Notes under the pieces: generated by a model
Databases searched by the model: none
What the model was told of the DNA's origin: nothing
The model's input: the letters and a program-made list of their open reading frames with translations, nothing else
Assembly (NCBI GenBank): GCA_013003325.1
Contig: JABDJU010000163.1
Location: forward strand, 1 to 13,478
DNA length: 13,478 nt
Origin: Acidimicrobiales bacterium
GTDB taxonomy: Bacteria; Actinomycetota; Acidimicrobiia; Acidimicrobiales; SZUA-35
Direction of reading: 5' to 3'
Position numbers and translations under genes: made by a program
Shown here: positions 5,921 through 12,236 of the stretch, one piece after another
Layout of the letters: each line of letters starts with the position of its first letter
Numbering within the stretch: the first letter of the stretch is position 1

Positions 5921-7069
5921 TCAGGGCAGCTGTACGCCGAGCAGCATCGCGGCCGCCGAGACGTCGTGACCTGCCCTGGCTGCGGCCTCGATCGCCGCAA
6001 CAGCGGAGGGTGTGTCGAGATCGTCGTCGAGCGCGCGCCGTACCTCGTTCAGCACAGCGGTTCCGTCGGATCCCCCCACCGTCGACGACCATCTCTCGAG
6101 CATTTCGGCGGCGGTCGGCATCAGCTGGTCGTGCCATTCCCATTCGGTGCGATAGTGATTGGACAGCACCCCGATCCGGATGGCGCGGGGGTCGTATTCC
6201 TTTCGGAGTTCACTCACGAACACCAGATTGCCGAGCGACTTTGACATCTTCTCGCCATCCATCCGGACCATCGCCTGATGCATCCAATGACGCACGAACG
6301 GCTCGCCGGTGGCCGCCTCGCTTTGAGCCCGCTCGCACTCGTGATGGGGAAAGATGAGGTCGCTGCCCCCTCCGTGCAGGTCGATGGTGGTGGCGAGCTC
6401 ACGCATCGCCAGGGCGGAGCATTCGATGTGCCACCCGGGGCGGCCCGGGCCCCACAACGTCTCCCACACCGGCTCTCCCGGGGCCGATGGCTGCCAGAGC
6501 ACGAAATCGAGCGGATCCTTCTTGTTAGGGTCGTCGGGATTGCCGCCACGCTCGGCCGCCAGTTCGAGCATCTCCTCGCGGCTGTATTTCGAGAGCTCGC
6601 CGAAGCGATCGAAGGAGTTGACATCGAAGTACACCCCTCCGCCTGACTCGTAGGCGTGCCCGGAGTCGAGCACCATCGCGATGAAGCCGCGGATGTCGGC
6701 GATGGCCGAAGTGGCCCGGGGCTCGCTGAACGATGGAAGCATCTCCAGTGCTTCCATGTCGTCGTCGAAGCGGGCTGTTTCGCTGGCCGCCAGGTCGAGG
6801 AAGTGCACGTCGAGCTCGCGACTCCTGCGGAGCAGATCGTCATCCACGTCGGTCACGTTTCGCACGCAGCGGGTGTCGTGACCGAGATCGCGGAGCCGAC
6901 GTTGCAGCACATCGTAAGTGAGGTACGTGGCGGCATGGCCGAGATGGGTGGCGTCATAGGGGGTGATCCCGCAGGTGTACATCGTCACTATCGGACCCGG
7001 CTCGAAGGGGACCACTTCGTTCCGGAACGTGTCGAACAGCATCATCGGGCCGGAGGGGGCGTCGGTCAC
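5921..7069 (-). CDS. mshC: L-cysteine:1D-myo-inositol 2-amino-2-deoxy-glucopyranoside ligase (mycothiol ligase MshC)
   Basis: MshC joins cysteine to GlcN-inositol using ATP, the penultimate step of mycothiol synthesis. It is a paralogue of CysS. The diagnostic motif GITPYDATHLGHAATY (residues 34-49) is the MshC form, not the GPTVYD/GNART of CysS. Zinc-ligand candidates are C33 (TCGITP), C217 (WHIECSA) and the His pair in FPHHE; the KMSKS loop is at 274-278 and the HIGH-equivalent HLGH at 42-45. The C-terminus has DDDLDTP and ends LLGVQLP, as in mycobacterial MshC, and it lacks the anticodon-binding extension of full CysS. From GTG 7069 it is 382 residues, slightly short for the family. TATCCT ends 6 bases before that GTG; ATG 7045 or 7042 are alternatives. 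A short CysS is the main, less likely, alternative. Confidence 0.9.
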   Translation of the reverse strand: MTDAPSGPMMLFDTFRNEVVPFEPGPIVTMYTCGITPYDATHLGHAATYLTYDVLQRRLRDLGHDTRCVRNVTDVDDDLLRRSRELDVHFLDLAASETARFDDDMEALEMLPSFSEPRATSAIADIRGFIAMVLDSGHAYESGGGVYFDVNSFDRFGELSKYSREEMLELAAERGGNPDDPNKKDPLDFVLWQPSAPGEPVWETLWGPGRPGWHIECSALAMRELATTIDLHGGGSDLIFPHHECERAQSEAATGEPFVRHWMHQAMVRMDGEKMSKSLGNLVFVSELRKEYDPRAIRIGVLSNHYRTEWEWHDQLMPTAAEMLERWSSTVGGSDGTAVLNEVRRALDDDLDTPSAVAAIEAAARAGHDVSAAAMLLGVQLP

Positions 7070-7171
7070 GCCCCGAGGATATCGAGAACACTGCGGGCCC
7101 GGCCTTGGCGCACCCGCCGCTGAGCACACACATGCGCGTAACCGACCTGGACTGATGGCAGTCTGACTGAC
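7070..7171. other. Divergent intergenic region between mshC and fabI
   Basis: These 102 bases separate two divergent starts, so both promoters must lie here. The mshC side has the TATCCT box. On the fabI side I see no TANNNT at the leaderless distance and no Shine-Dalgarno; the nearest hexamer is CAGTCT (7159-7164), 7 bases from GTG. No operator-like palindrome stands out beyond the short GATATC, and I see no small ORF or RNA. Confidence 0.5.
7076..7081 (-). promoter_or_regulatory. Candidate -10 box (TATCCT) for leaderless mshC
   Basis: TATCCT matches TANNNT and is followed by 6 bases and then GTG 7069 on the minus strand. It lies in the intergenic region shared with fabI. No clear -35 was found 16-18 bases upstream. 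Confidence 0.5.
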
Positions 7172-7957
7172 GTGACTCACATCGCCGCTGCTGGCCTTCT
7201 CTCAGGAAAGAACCTCCTCATCACCGGAGTATTGACCGACGACTCGCTCGCCTTCGGCGTTGCCCGCGAGGCTCAGGCCCACGGTGCAAACGTGATACTG
7301 ACCGGATTCGGACGAGGCAAGCGTCTGACCGACCGAACCGCCAGAAAGCTGGATCCGGTTCCCGACGTACTAGAACTCGATGTCACCAACCCCGATCAGG
7401 TCGCGTCATTGGTATCCGATCTCGGTGACTCGGTCGGTGAACTCCACGGGATTCTTCACGCGGTCGGTTTCGCCCCCGAGGTCTGCCTCGGCGACGACTT
7501 CTTCGCCGCCGAATGGGACGATGTGGCCACCGCGGTGCATGTCTCCACCTACTCCCTGCGCACCATGGCCGACATCGCGCTGGAACTGATGACTTCGGGC
7601 GGGGCCATCGTCGGCCTCACCTTCGACGCCACGGTGGCCTGGCCGGCCTACAACTGGATGGGTGTGGCAAAGGCGGGTATGGAATCGCTGAATCGGTACC
7701 TGGCCAAGGAACTCGGGCCCCGCAACATCCGCTGCAACCTGGTGGCGGCCGGACCGATGCGCACGATCGCAGCCAAGTCGATCCCCGGGTTCGCCAAGTT
7801 TGAGGACGAATGGACCAAGCGGGCCCCCCTTGGCTGGGATGTCACCGATTCATCAGGGGTTGCCCGCACCACGATGGCGCTCTTCACGGACCTGTTCAGC
7901 CATACGACCGGAAGTATCATCCACGTCGATGGCGGCTATCACGCCATCGGCGCCTAG
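7172..7957 (+). CDS. fabI: Enoyl-[acyl-carrier-protein] reductase (NADH), InhA/FabI type
   Basis: It reduces the trans-2 double bond of enoyl-ACP in fatty-acid elongation. The 261-residue SDR protein aligns throughout with mycobacterial InhA. The nucleotide-binding segment ITGVLTDDSLAF is at 17-28, ELDVTNP at 68-74, and the catalytic region TFDATVAWPAYNWMGVAK contains F151, Y160 and K167, equivalent to InhA F149, Y158 and K165. NLVAAGPMRTIA (189-200) contains the substrate-loop start, and the C-terminus is IIHVDGGYH. At the InhA Ser94 position the sequence reads HAVGFAP, giving Ala97. The GTG start at 7172 has no visible Shine-Dalgarno, but the protein begins at the normal place for the family. 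It is divergent from mshC and convergent, 14 bases apart, with an M23 peptidase gene. No fabG or other FAS II gene is visible. Confidence 0.95.
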   Translation: MTHIAAAGLLSGKNLLITGVLTDDSLAFGVAREAQAHGANVILTGFGRGKRLTDRTARKLDPVPDVLELDVTNPDQVASLVSDLGDSVGELHGILHAVGFAPEVCLGDDFFAAEWDDVATAVHVSTYSLRTMADIALELMTSGGAIVGLTFDATVAWPAYNWMGVAKAGMESLNRYLAKELGPRNIRCNLVAAGPMRTIAAKSIPGFAKFEDEWTKRAPLGWDVTDSSGVARTTMALFTDLFSHTTGSIIHVDGGYHAIGA

Positions 7958-7976
7958 GTCGATCGAGGACCTCAGG
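7953..7976. terminator. Possible bidirectional stem-loop between convergent fabI and M23 peptidase genes
   Basis: CCTAGGTC (7953-7960) can pair with GACCT-c-AGG (7968-7976), giving 8 base pairs with one bulged C and a 7-base loop. It covers both stop codons. Neither side has a T-run, so a classical intrinsic terminator is not supported; it may only slow convergent polymerases. Confidence 0.3.
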
Positions 7977-8952
7977 AAGCCCCTGAACAGACGAAGGCCA
8001 CGCTCGGGTACGGGTTCGTGGCCGACCCGTTGTTGGGATGGATCTCGAAGTGAAGGTGAGGAATACCCGATGCGTTTCCGGTATCGCCCACATAGCCGAT
8101 GACCGTCCCTGCTGTCACGTAGCCGCTCTCGCCATACGCGGAGAGATGGGTGCCGTAGTAGTAGTGCCCGTCGTCGCCCCTCAGGTGATAGGAGAGGCCG
8201 CCGACTCGGTTCCCGCGGTGACTGACGGTTCCCGAGACCGGTGCGACCAGCGGCACGCCGACGTTGGCCATCATGTCGACGCCCTTGTGTCGGCGCCCGC
8301 CAGATCGAGCGAATCCCCATGAGTCGATGAACGAATGGGCACCGGCTACCGGGCAGACCTCGAGCTCGATGAAGGTGTGTCCTTGCTGGACGGCCCGTTC
8401 AGCCCGCTGGCGGATCTCCTCGAGCCGTGCCGCCTCGATGGCCTCGAGCTCTTCGAGATCGGACAGCAGCGCGTCTCGGAGTCGACCGACCTCTTCAACC
8501 GTTTGAGCCTGGCGAGCCCGGTTGTCATCGAGGGCGGCCTCGATGAGCTGGAGCTCTGCCAGTGCCGCTGAATACCGATCGATAGCGTCGTCGTCCTTGC
8601 CGACCGCAGCATCGGAGAGCCCTTCGGCCCGCACGCCCTCGGCCAGGTCTTCGGCGTGGAGCACGACCGGGGTTTGGTAACTGCGGGTGAACCCGACGAC
8701 GGCGGTTTGAATTACCGACGTTCGATGCAGGTCGACCTGACTGTTGATCTCTTGCAGGCGGGCCTCGTTCTGAGCGATGTCGGCGTCGAGCTGGTGGAGC
8801 TCCGATTCGAGTTCGTGGTAGCGGGCGGTCAGTGACCCCACTTCGTCGCGCAACTCATCGAGGCCGGGGGTGGGGGCGGCGGCCACCGGACCGACCATCA
8901 CCATGACTGCGAGCATCGCAAGGATGCGCGCGAGTTTCCTGCCTCCAAGCAC
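7972..8952 (-). CDS. Secreted coiled-coil M23 (LytM) peptidoglycan endopeptidase-like protein 1
   Basis: M23 enzymes are zinc metallopeptidases that cut peptide bonds in peptidoglycan; catalytically dead members activate amidases. The 326-residue protein has a signal peptide (basic RK at 5-6, hydrophobic core about 9-25, cleavage probably near AAA-APT). A long coiled coil rich in Glu, Leu and Ala spans about 30-190 with a break near 95-120. A C-terminal M23 domain runs from about 200 to 318. Zinc-site residues are present: H222 and D226 (HKGVD), and H299 and H301 (PHLHFEIHP), so it should be active. C200 and C322 bracket the domain and could form a disulfide. The GTG start at 8952 is needed for the basic n-region; it has TAGATT ending 6 bases upstream instead of a Shine-Dalgarno. 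The architecture resembles EnvC/NlpD-like division hydrolase proteins. Confidence 0.9.
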   Translation of the reverse strand: MLGGRKLARILAMLAVMVMVGPVAAAPTPGLDELRDEVGSLTARYHELESELHQLDADIAQNEARLQEINSQVDLHRTSVIQTAVVGFTRSYQTPVVLHAEDLAEGVRAEGLSDAAVGKDDDAIDRYSAALAELQLIEAALDDNRARQAQTVEEVGRLRDALLSDLEELEAIEAARLEEIRQRAERAVQQGHTFIELEVCPVAGAHSFIDSWGFARSGGRRHKGVDMMANVGVPLVAPVSGTVSHRGNRVGGLSYHLRGDDGHYYYGTHLSAYGESGYVTAGTVIGYVGDTGNASGIPHLHFEIHPNNGSATNPYPSVAFVCSGAS

Positions 8953-8958
8953 GCACGG

Positions 8959-8964
8959 AATCTA
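8959..8964 (-). promoter_or_regulatory. Candidate -10 box (TAGATT) for leaderless M23 peptidase 1
   Basis: TAGATT (TANNNT) is followed by 6 bases and then GTG 8952 on the minus strand. It lies in the 61-base gap after the CNNM protein gene and would give this peptidase its own promoter. Confidence 0.5.
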
Positions 8965-9013
8965 GCCGCAGATCGCCGGTTCGACCACCCATCGTGGGCG
9001 ACCCTTGGCACAT

Positions 9014-10090
9014 CTATGTCCCGGGGAGGTCGGATGTATCGGAATGCTCACTATCAGTGACTGCACCATCGCTTGCCACCGGAACCGGCACGAGCGCCTC
9101 GACGACCTCTTCGATCGACGCTGCACCCACCGGTCTGCCTTCGCTGACCACCACTGCCAACTGCTGTTTTGCGCTCCGCATCAGCCTCAGAACCTCGATG
9201 AGCGGTCGGTCTCCCCGCACCGCCAGCGTCGAGCGAATCAATGAACTCGAAATCGGTTGAGCCAGCTGTTGGGGCCCGAGGCGCAGCAGGTCTTTGGCGT
9301 GCACATATCCCTGGGTGCGACCGGCCGCCCCCGGGCCCTGTACAAGGATCCTCGAGGTGCCGCTGTCGCGAACGAGACGGCGAGCCTGGTTTCCGGTTGC
9401 GCCCATGCGCACAATCGGAACGTCTTTCCAGGGTCGGGCGATTCCGGACACCGGTTGCTGAGCGAAACTGAGGGCACCGGCGAGCAGACTGGCGTCGTCC
9501 CGTTCGAGAGCCCCGTGTTGCTGAGAGCGCAGCACGATCGACGACAGCTCGGCCACCGAATGAGCAGCCACGAGCTCGTCGCGAGGTTCGACTCCGAGCA
9601 TCCGACATCCGACATTGGCGAGCGCGTTCAGGAACTTGACGACGGGGCTGAAGAGCCAGAGGAAAACGGAATACACATAGACCAGTGCCCGCAAGGTCGG
9701 GCCCGGTTTGGCGATTGCGATGTTCTTGGGAACCATCTCGCCCAGGACCAGGTGGAAGAACGTCACGATGGTCAGAGCGATGGCGAAGCCGAGAACCCGA
9801 CTCAACGACTCGCTCAGCCGTAGGTGCAGCCAATCCTCGATGGCGTGGCCGATCGCCGGCTCGGCGACGCTACCGAGACCGAGCGAGGCCATGGTGATGC
9901 CCAGCTGGGCCCCAGCCAGCTGCAACGAAACCTCGGAAAACGCTTTCAGGGCCAGCTGGGCGCCCCGATTTCCTTCGGCGGCAGCAGCCTCGAAGTCGCT
10001 CTTCTTCGCCACCAGGATGGCGAATTCGTAGCCGACGAAGATCGCGTTGGCCAGCAACAGCACAACCGAAAGCAGCAGCTGCCAACTCAT
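9014..10090 (-). CDS. CNNM-domain (DUF21) membrane protein with degenerate CBS region, lacking CorC_HlyC domain
   Basis: CNNM/CorC proteins are membrane proteins linked to Mg2+ or other cation transport. The 358-residue protein has the DUF21 fold. The first TM segment is at about 4-28 (MSWQLLLSVV start, then YEFAILVAKKSDFE), followed by LAGAQLGITMASLGLGS (58-74) and further TM segments at about 98-118 and 130-152, with LGEMVPKNIAIAKPGP (116-131). A CBS-pair-like part follows (about 215-335). It is weakly conserved, and the protein ends without the CorC_HlyC domain of its neighbour. The ATG at 10090 overlaps the upstream stop as ATGA, so it is translationally coupled to the larger paralogue. 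The same long/short pairing occurs in mycobacteria (Rv1842c/Rv1841c). The short partner may form a heteromer with the long one; function is inferred. Confidence 0.9.
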   Translation of the reverse strand: MSWQLLLSVVLLLANAIFVGYEFAILVAKKSDFEAAAAEGNRGAQLALKAFSEVSLQLAGAQLGITMASLGLGSVAEPAIGHAIEDWLHLRLSESLSRVLGFAIALTIVTFFHLVLGEMVPKNIAIAKPGPTLRALVYVYSVFLWLFSPVVKFLNALANVGCRMLGVEPRDELVAAHSVAELSSIVLRSQQHGALERDDASLLAGALSFAQQPVSGIARPWKDVPIVRMGATGNQARRLVRDSGTSRILVQGPGAAGRTQGYVHAKDLLRLGPQQLAQPISSSLIRSTLAVRGDRPLIEVLRLMRSAKQQLAVVVSEGRPVGAASIEEVVEALVPVPVASDGAVTDSEHSDTSDLPGT

Positions 10091-11340
10091 CGTTGACCAC
10101 CTTGGGTCGGGTCGGTGACGACCAGAGCGGCGACCCGGCGCCGGTCCATTTCGGCTACCTCGAGACGCCAACCGCGGTAGGTGATGAAGTCGCCCTCGAC
10201 CGGAATCCCGCCGAAGCGGGCGAGAAAGAAACCGGCAACGGTTTCGTAGTCACCATCGGCCAGCTCGAGCCCGCACACTTCCTCGAGTTCGCTCCAGCCC
10301 AGGGTTCCCGAAATCAGGTACACCCCCTCGGCTTGATCGACCTTGAGCACTTCGGCCGCGTCGTACTCGTCGTCGATTTCTCCGGCGATTTCTTCGAGGG
10401 CATCCTCGAGGGTGAGAATGCCCTCGGTTCCACCGTGCTCGTCGATCACGACGACGAGCTGGGTCTGGTGCTCGGTCATGTCTGCGATGGCGTCGAGCAG
10501 CTCGCGGGTCTCGGGCACGACGACCGGTTCGATCATCACATCGCTGACCAGCGTTGTCCCTCGGGCGGCGACCGGCAGATCGAAAGCGGCGGTGACGTTG
10601 ACGATGCCCCGGATGTCGTCGATTCCATTGCCGTACACCGGGTACCGGGAGTGCCCGGTGCGGGTGACGATGTCGACCAAATCTTCGATGGTGGCGTCCA
10701 GCCCCAGCGCAGCGATCTGGCCCCGGGGCCGCAAGGCGTCAGCTGCGGTCTTGTCCGCGAACCGAATCGTGCGCGCCAGCAACGCGTGGGTCTCAGGCTC
10801 CAGGGCACCGTCGGCGCCGGAAACGCGAATGAGGTACTCCAGCTCTTCGATCGAGGCGATCGCTTCGACCTCCTCGGTCGGTTCGATGCCCATCCAACGG
10901 ACCGTGGCGTTGGCGGCGCCGTTGAATACCCGGATGAACGGACCAAGCAAGCCGTGCACGATGATCGCTGGCCGCGAGAGCAGCATCGCCGAGCGCTCCG
11001 GTCGGGCCACCGCCAGATTCTTTGGGATCAGTTCTCCGAGAACCATTTGAAAGACTGTTGCCACTGCGAGGGCGAGGAACGTGCCCGACCCACCGACCAG
11101 AGACTTGGTCACGAAACCGAGAACGAGACTCGAGATCGTGATTCCGAGCTGAGCCCCCGAAAGATGAAACGACAGCCCTTTGAGTGCTGCCACCGCCGCC
11201 TTGGCGGGACGTTTACCTTCGGCCGCGAGCGCTTCGAGCTTGTTTCGATCCGACGCGACGAGTGCGAACTCGACTGCGACGAAGAAGGCGTTGGCACCCA
11301 CGAGGAGAACGGACACCAACAGACCGATGTAGATGTTCAT
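10087..11340 (-). CDS. CNNM/CorC-type membrane protein with CBS pair and CorC_HlyC domain
   Basis: The 417-residue protein has the complete family layout. The DUF21 membrane domain (about 1-155) contains VAVEFALVASDRNKLE, LSGAQLGITISSLVLGF and LGELIPKNLAVARPERSA. The CBS pair (about 200-320) includes SRYPVYGNGIDDIRGIV and VVVIDEHGGTEGILTLEDALEEI. The CorC_HlyC domain (about 335-410) contains YLISG and AGFFLARFGGIPVEGD. Family members bind adenine nucleotides in the CBS pair and are tied to Mg2+/cation homeostasis; hemolysin is an old misnomer. ATG 11340 is chosen because the first TM segment begins right after it; the open frame continues upstream without a better start. TACGAT lies 12 bases upstream. 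The stop overlaps the start of the shorter paralogue. The gene is divergent from the ABC ATPase gene. Confidence 0.93.
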   Translation of the reverse strand: MNIYIGLLVSVLLVGANAFFVAVEFALVASDRNKLEALAAEGKRPAKAAVAALKGLSFHLSGAQLGITISSLVLGFVTKSLVGGSGTFLALAVATVFQMVLGELIPKNLAVARPERSAMLLSRPAIIVHGLLGPFIRVFNGAANATVRWMGIEPTEEVEAIASIEELEYLIRVSGADGALEPETHALLARTIRFADKTAADALRPRGQIAALGLDATIEDLVDIVTRTGHSRYPVYGNGIDDIRGIVNVTAAFDLPVAARGTTLVSDVMIEPVVVPETRELLDAIADMTEHQTQLVVVIDEHGGTEGILTLEDALEEIAGEIDDEYDAAEVLKVDQAEGVYLISGTLGWSELEEVCGLELADGDYETVAGFFLARFGGIPVEGDFITYRGWRLEVAEMDRRRVAALVVTDPTQGGQR

Positions 11341-11352
11341 ATGATCGTTCAG

Positions 11353-11358
11353 ATCGTA
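11353..11358 (-). promoter_or_regulatory. Candidate -10 box (TACGAT) for the CNNM pair
   Basis: TACGAT on the minus strand ends 12 bases before ATG 11340, which would give a leader of about 6 bases. It lies in the 62-base region shared with the divergent ABC gene. A -35 is not clear. Confidence 0.35.
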
Positions 11359-11389
11359 GACCGTGATACTTCCCGCTTCGTGAAGGCCC

Positions 11390-11394
11390 GAGGA
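11390..11394 (+). promoter_or_regulatory. Ribosome-binding site deciding a TTG start for the ABC ATPase
   Basis: GAGGA lies 8 bases before TTG 11403. The next candidate start, GTG 11439, has no Shine-Dalgarno, so the unusual TTG is preferred. Confidence 0.6.
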
Positions 11395-11402
11395 ATCCCC
11401 CG

Positions 11403-12236
11403 TTGACCGCGCCAACCCAGCAATCTCGGTCTCAGCCCGTGCTGGAGCTGGACAGCATCCACGTGGTGCGGGATGGCAACACCATGCTCGACAACGTCGA
11501 TCTCGTGGTTCATCGCGGTGAGCACTGGATCGTCATCGGGCCCAACGGTGGGGGTAAGAGCACTCTCCTCGGCGTCGCCGGGCTCGACCTGCACCCGAGC
11601 GGTGGCCGAGCGGTTCTGCTCGGCGCCGAGCTGGGACGAACCGACATCAGGCCGCTGCGCGGCTCGGTCGGCGTAGCGAGCGCCTACCTCGCCAACCGGC
11701 TCCGAGGCCAGCTCGAGGTCGGAGCGGTGGTGTACTGCGGTCGATTCGGTGCGCTCGAACCGTGGTGGCATCGATACACCGACGCTGACCACCGCCGGGC
11801 CGACGAGTTGCTCGCTGTGGTCGGCATCCCCGGATTCGCAGAGCGGAGCTTCATGTCTCTGTCGTCCGGGGAGCGCCAACGGGCCCTCTTGGCTCGGGCG
11901 CTATTCAACGATCCGGCGTTGCTGTTGCTCGATGAACCAAACGCCGGTCTGGACCCGGGGGCCCGCGAAGCCCTGATCGAGGCCCAGGTCGACCTGGCCA
12001 GCCGACAACCCGATCGCGCTTCCATCCTCGTGACTCATCACGTGGAGGACATCCCACCGACCGCCACCCACCTGCTGGCCCTCAAGCATGGTCGGGTTGT
12101 GCGGTCGGGTCCCATCGAGGCCGTGATGGACAGGCGACTGATCGCCGACTTGTTCGGCGTCGACTATCGCATCGAACGCCGCGACGGTCGATGGTTCGGA
12201 ATTCCCGTGGGCGGCCGTGACCGACTGTCCAGCTAG
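11403..12236 (+). CDS. Stand-alone ABC transporter ATP-binding protein, YlmA/ModF-like
   Basis: The 277-residue protein is a single nucleotide-binding domain with no membrane segment. It has Walker A GPNGGGKST (46-54), signature LSSGERQR (153-160, variant of LSGGQ), Walker B ALLLLDEP (172-179), D-loop NAGLD (180-184) and H-loop H212 in VTHHVEDIPP. The THHVEDIPP and GRFGALEPWW features fit the YlmA/ModF-type group. The Q-loop region reads GVASAYLANRL (90-100) with no Gln. No permease or solute-binding protein gene is next to it, so transport is unproven; such orphan ATPases may pair with a distant permease or have a non-transport role. TTG 11403 is selected by an upstream GAGGA. It is divergent from the CNNM pair, and its TAG overlaps the stop of the converging M23 gene. 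Confidence 0.9.
   Translation: MTAPTQQSRSQPVLELDSIHVVRDGNTMLDNVDLVVHRGEHWIVIGPNGGGKSTLLGVAGLDLHPSGGRAVLLGAELGRTDIRPLRGSVGVASAYLANRLRGQLEVGAVVYCGRFGALEPWWHRYTDADHRRADELLAVVGIPGFAERSFMSLSSGERQRALLARALFNDPALLLLDEPNAGLDPGAREALIEAQVDLASRQPDRASILVTHHVEDIPPTATHLLALKHGRVVRSGPIEAVMDRRLIADLFGVDYRIERRDGRWFGIPVGGRDRLSS

Noticed and set aside
3969..5969. Two abutting long plus-strand ORFs (287 and 378 codons) opposite thrS and the plsC-like gene
   Set aside because: Both are antisense shadows of well-conserved genes, contain no family motif, and the second crosses gene boundaries.
5097..6143. 348-codon reading of the plsC-like gene starting inside mshC
   Set aside because: The extra N-terminal 91 residues overlap the mshC coding end, are Arg-rich and unlike acyltransferases; ATG 5870 has better support.
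7070..7180. N-terminal extension of MshC reading into the fabI start
   Set aside because: It would overlap the divergent fabI start, the added residues do not resemble MshC, and a -10-like box lies directly before GTG 7069.
10093..11406. 437-codon plus-strand ORF antisense to the large CNNM gene
   Set aside because: It is a mirror of a GC-rich coding region. Its translation is rich in Asp, Gly, His and Arg with no recognisable motif, while the minus strand gives a complete CNNM/CBS/CorC protein.
12233..12236. Overlapping stop codons of convergent genes (CTAG)
   Set aside because: A tail-to-tail overlap of this kind is a normal result of compact gene packing; no added function is implied.
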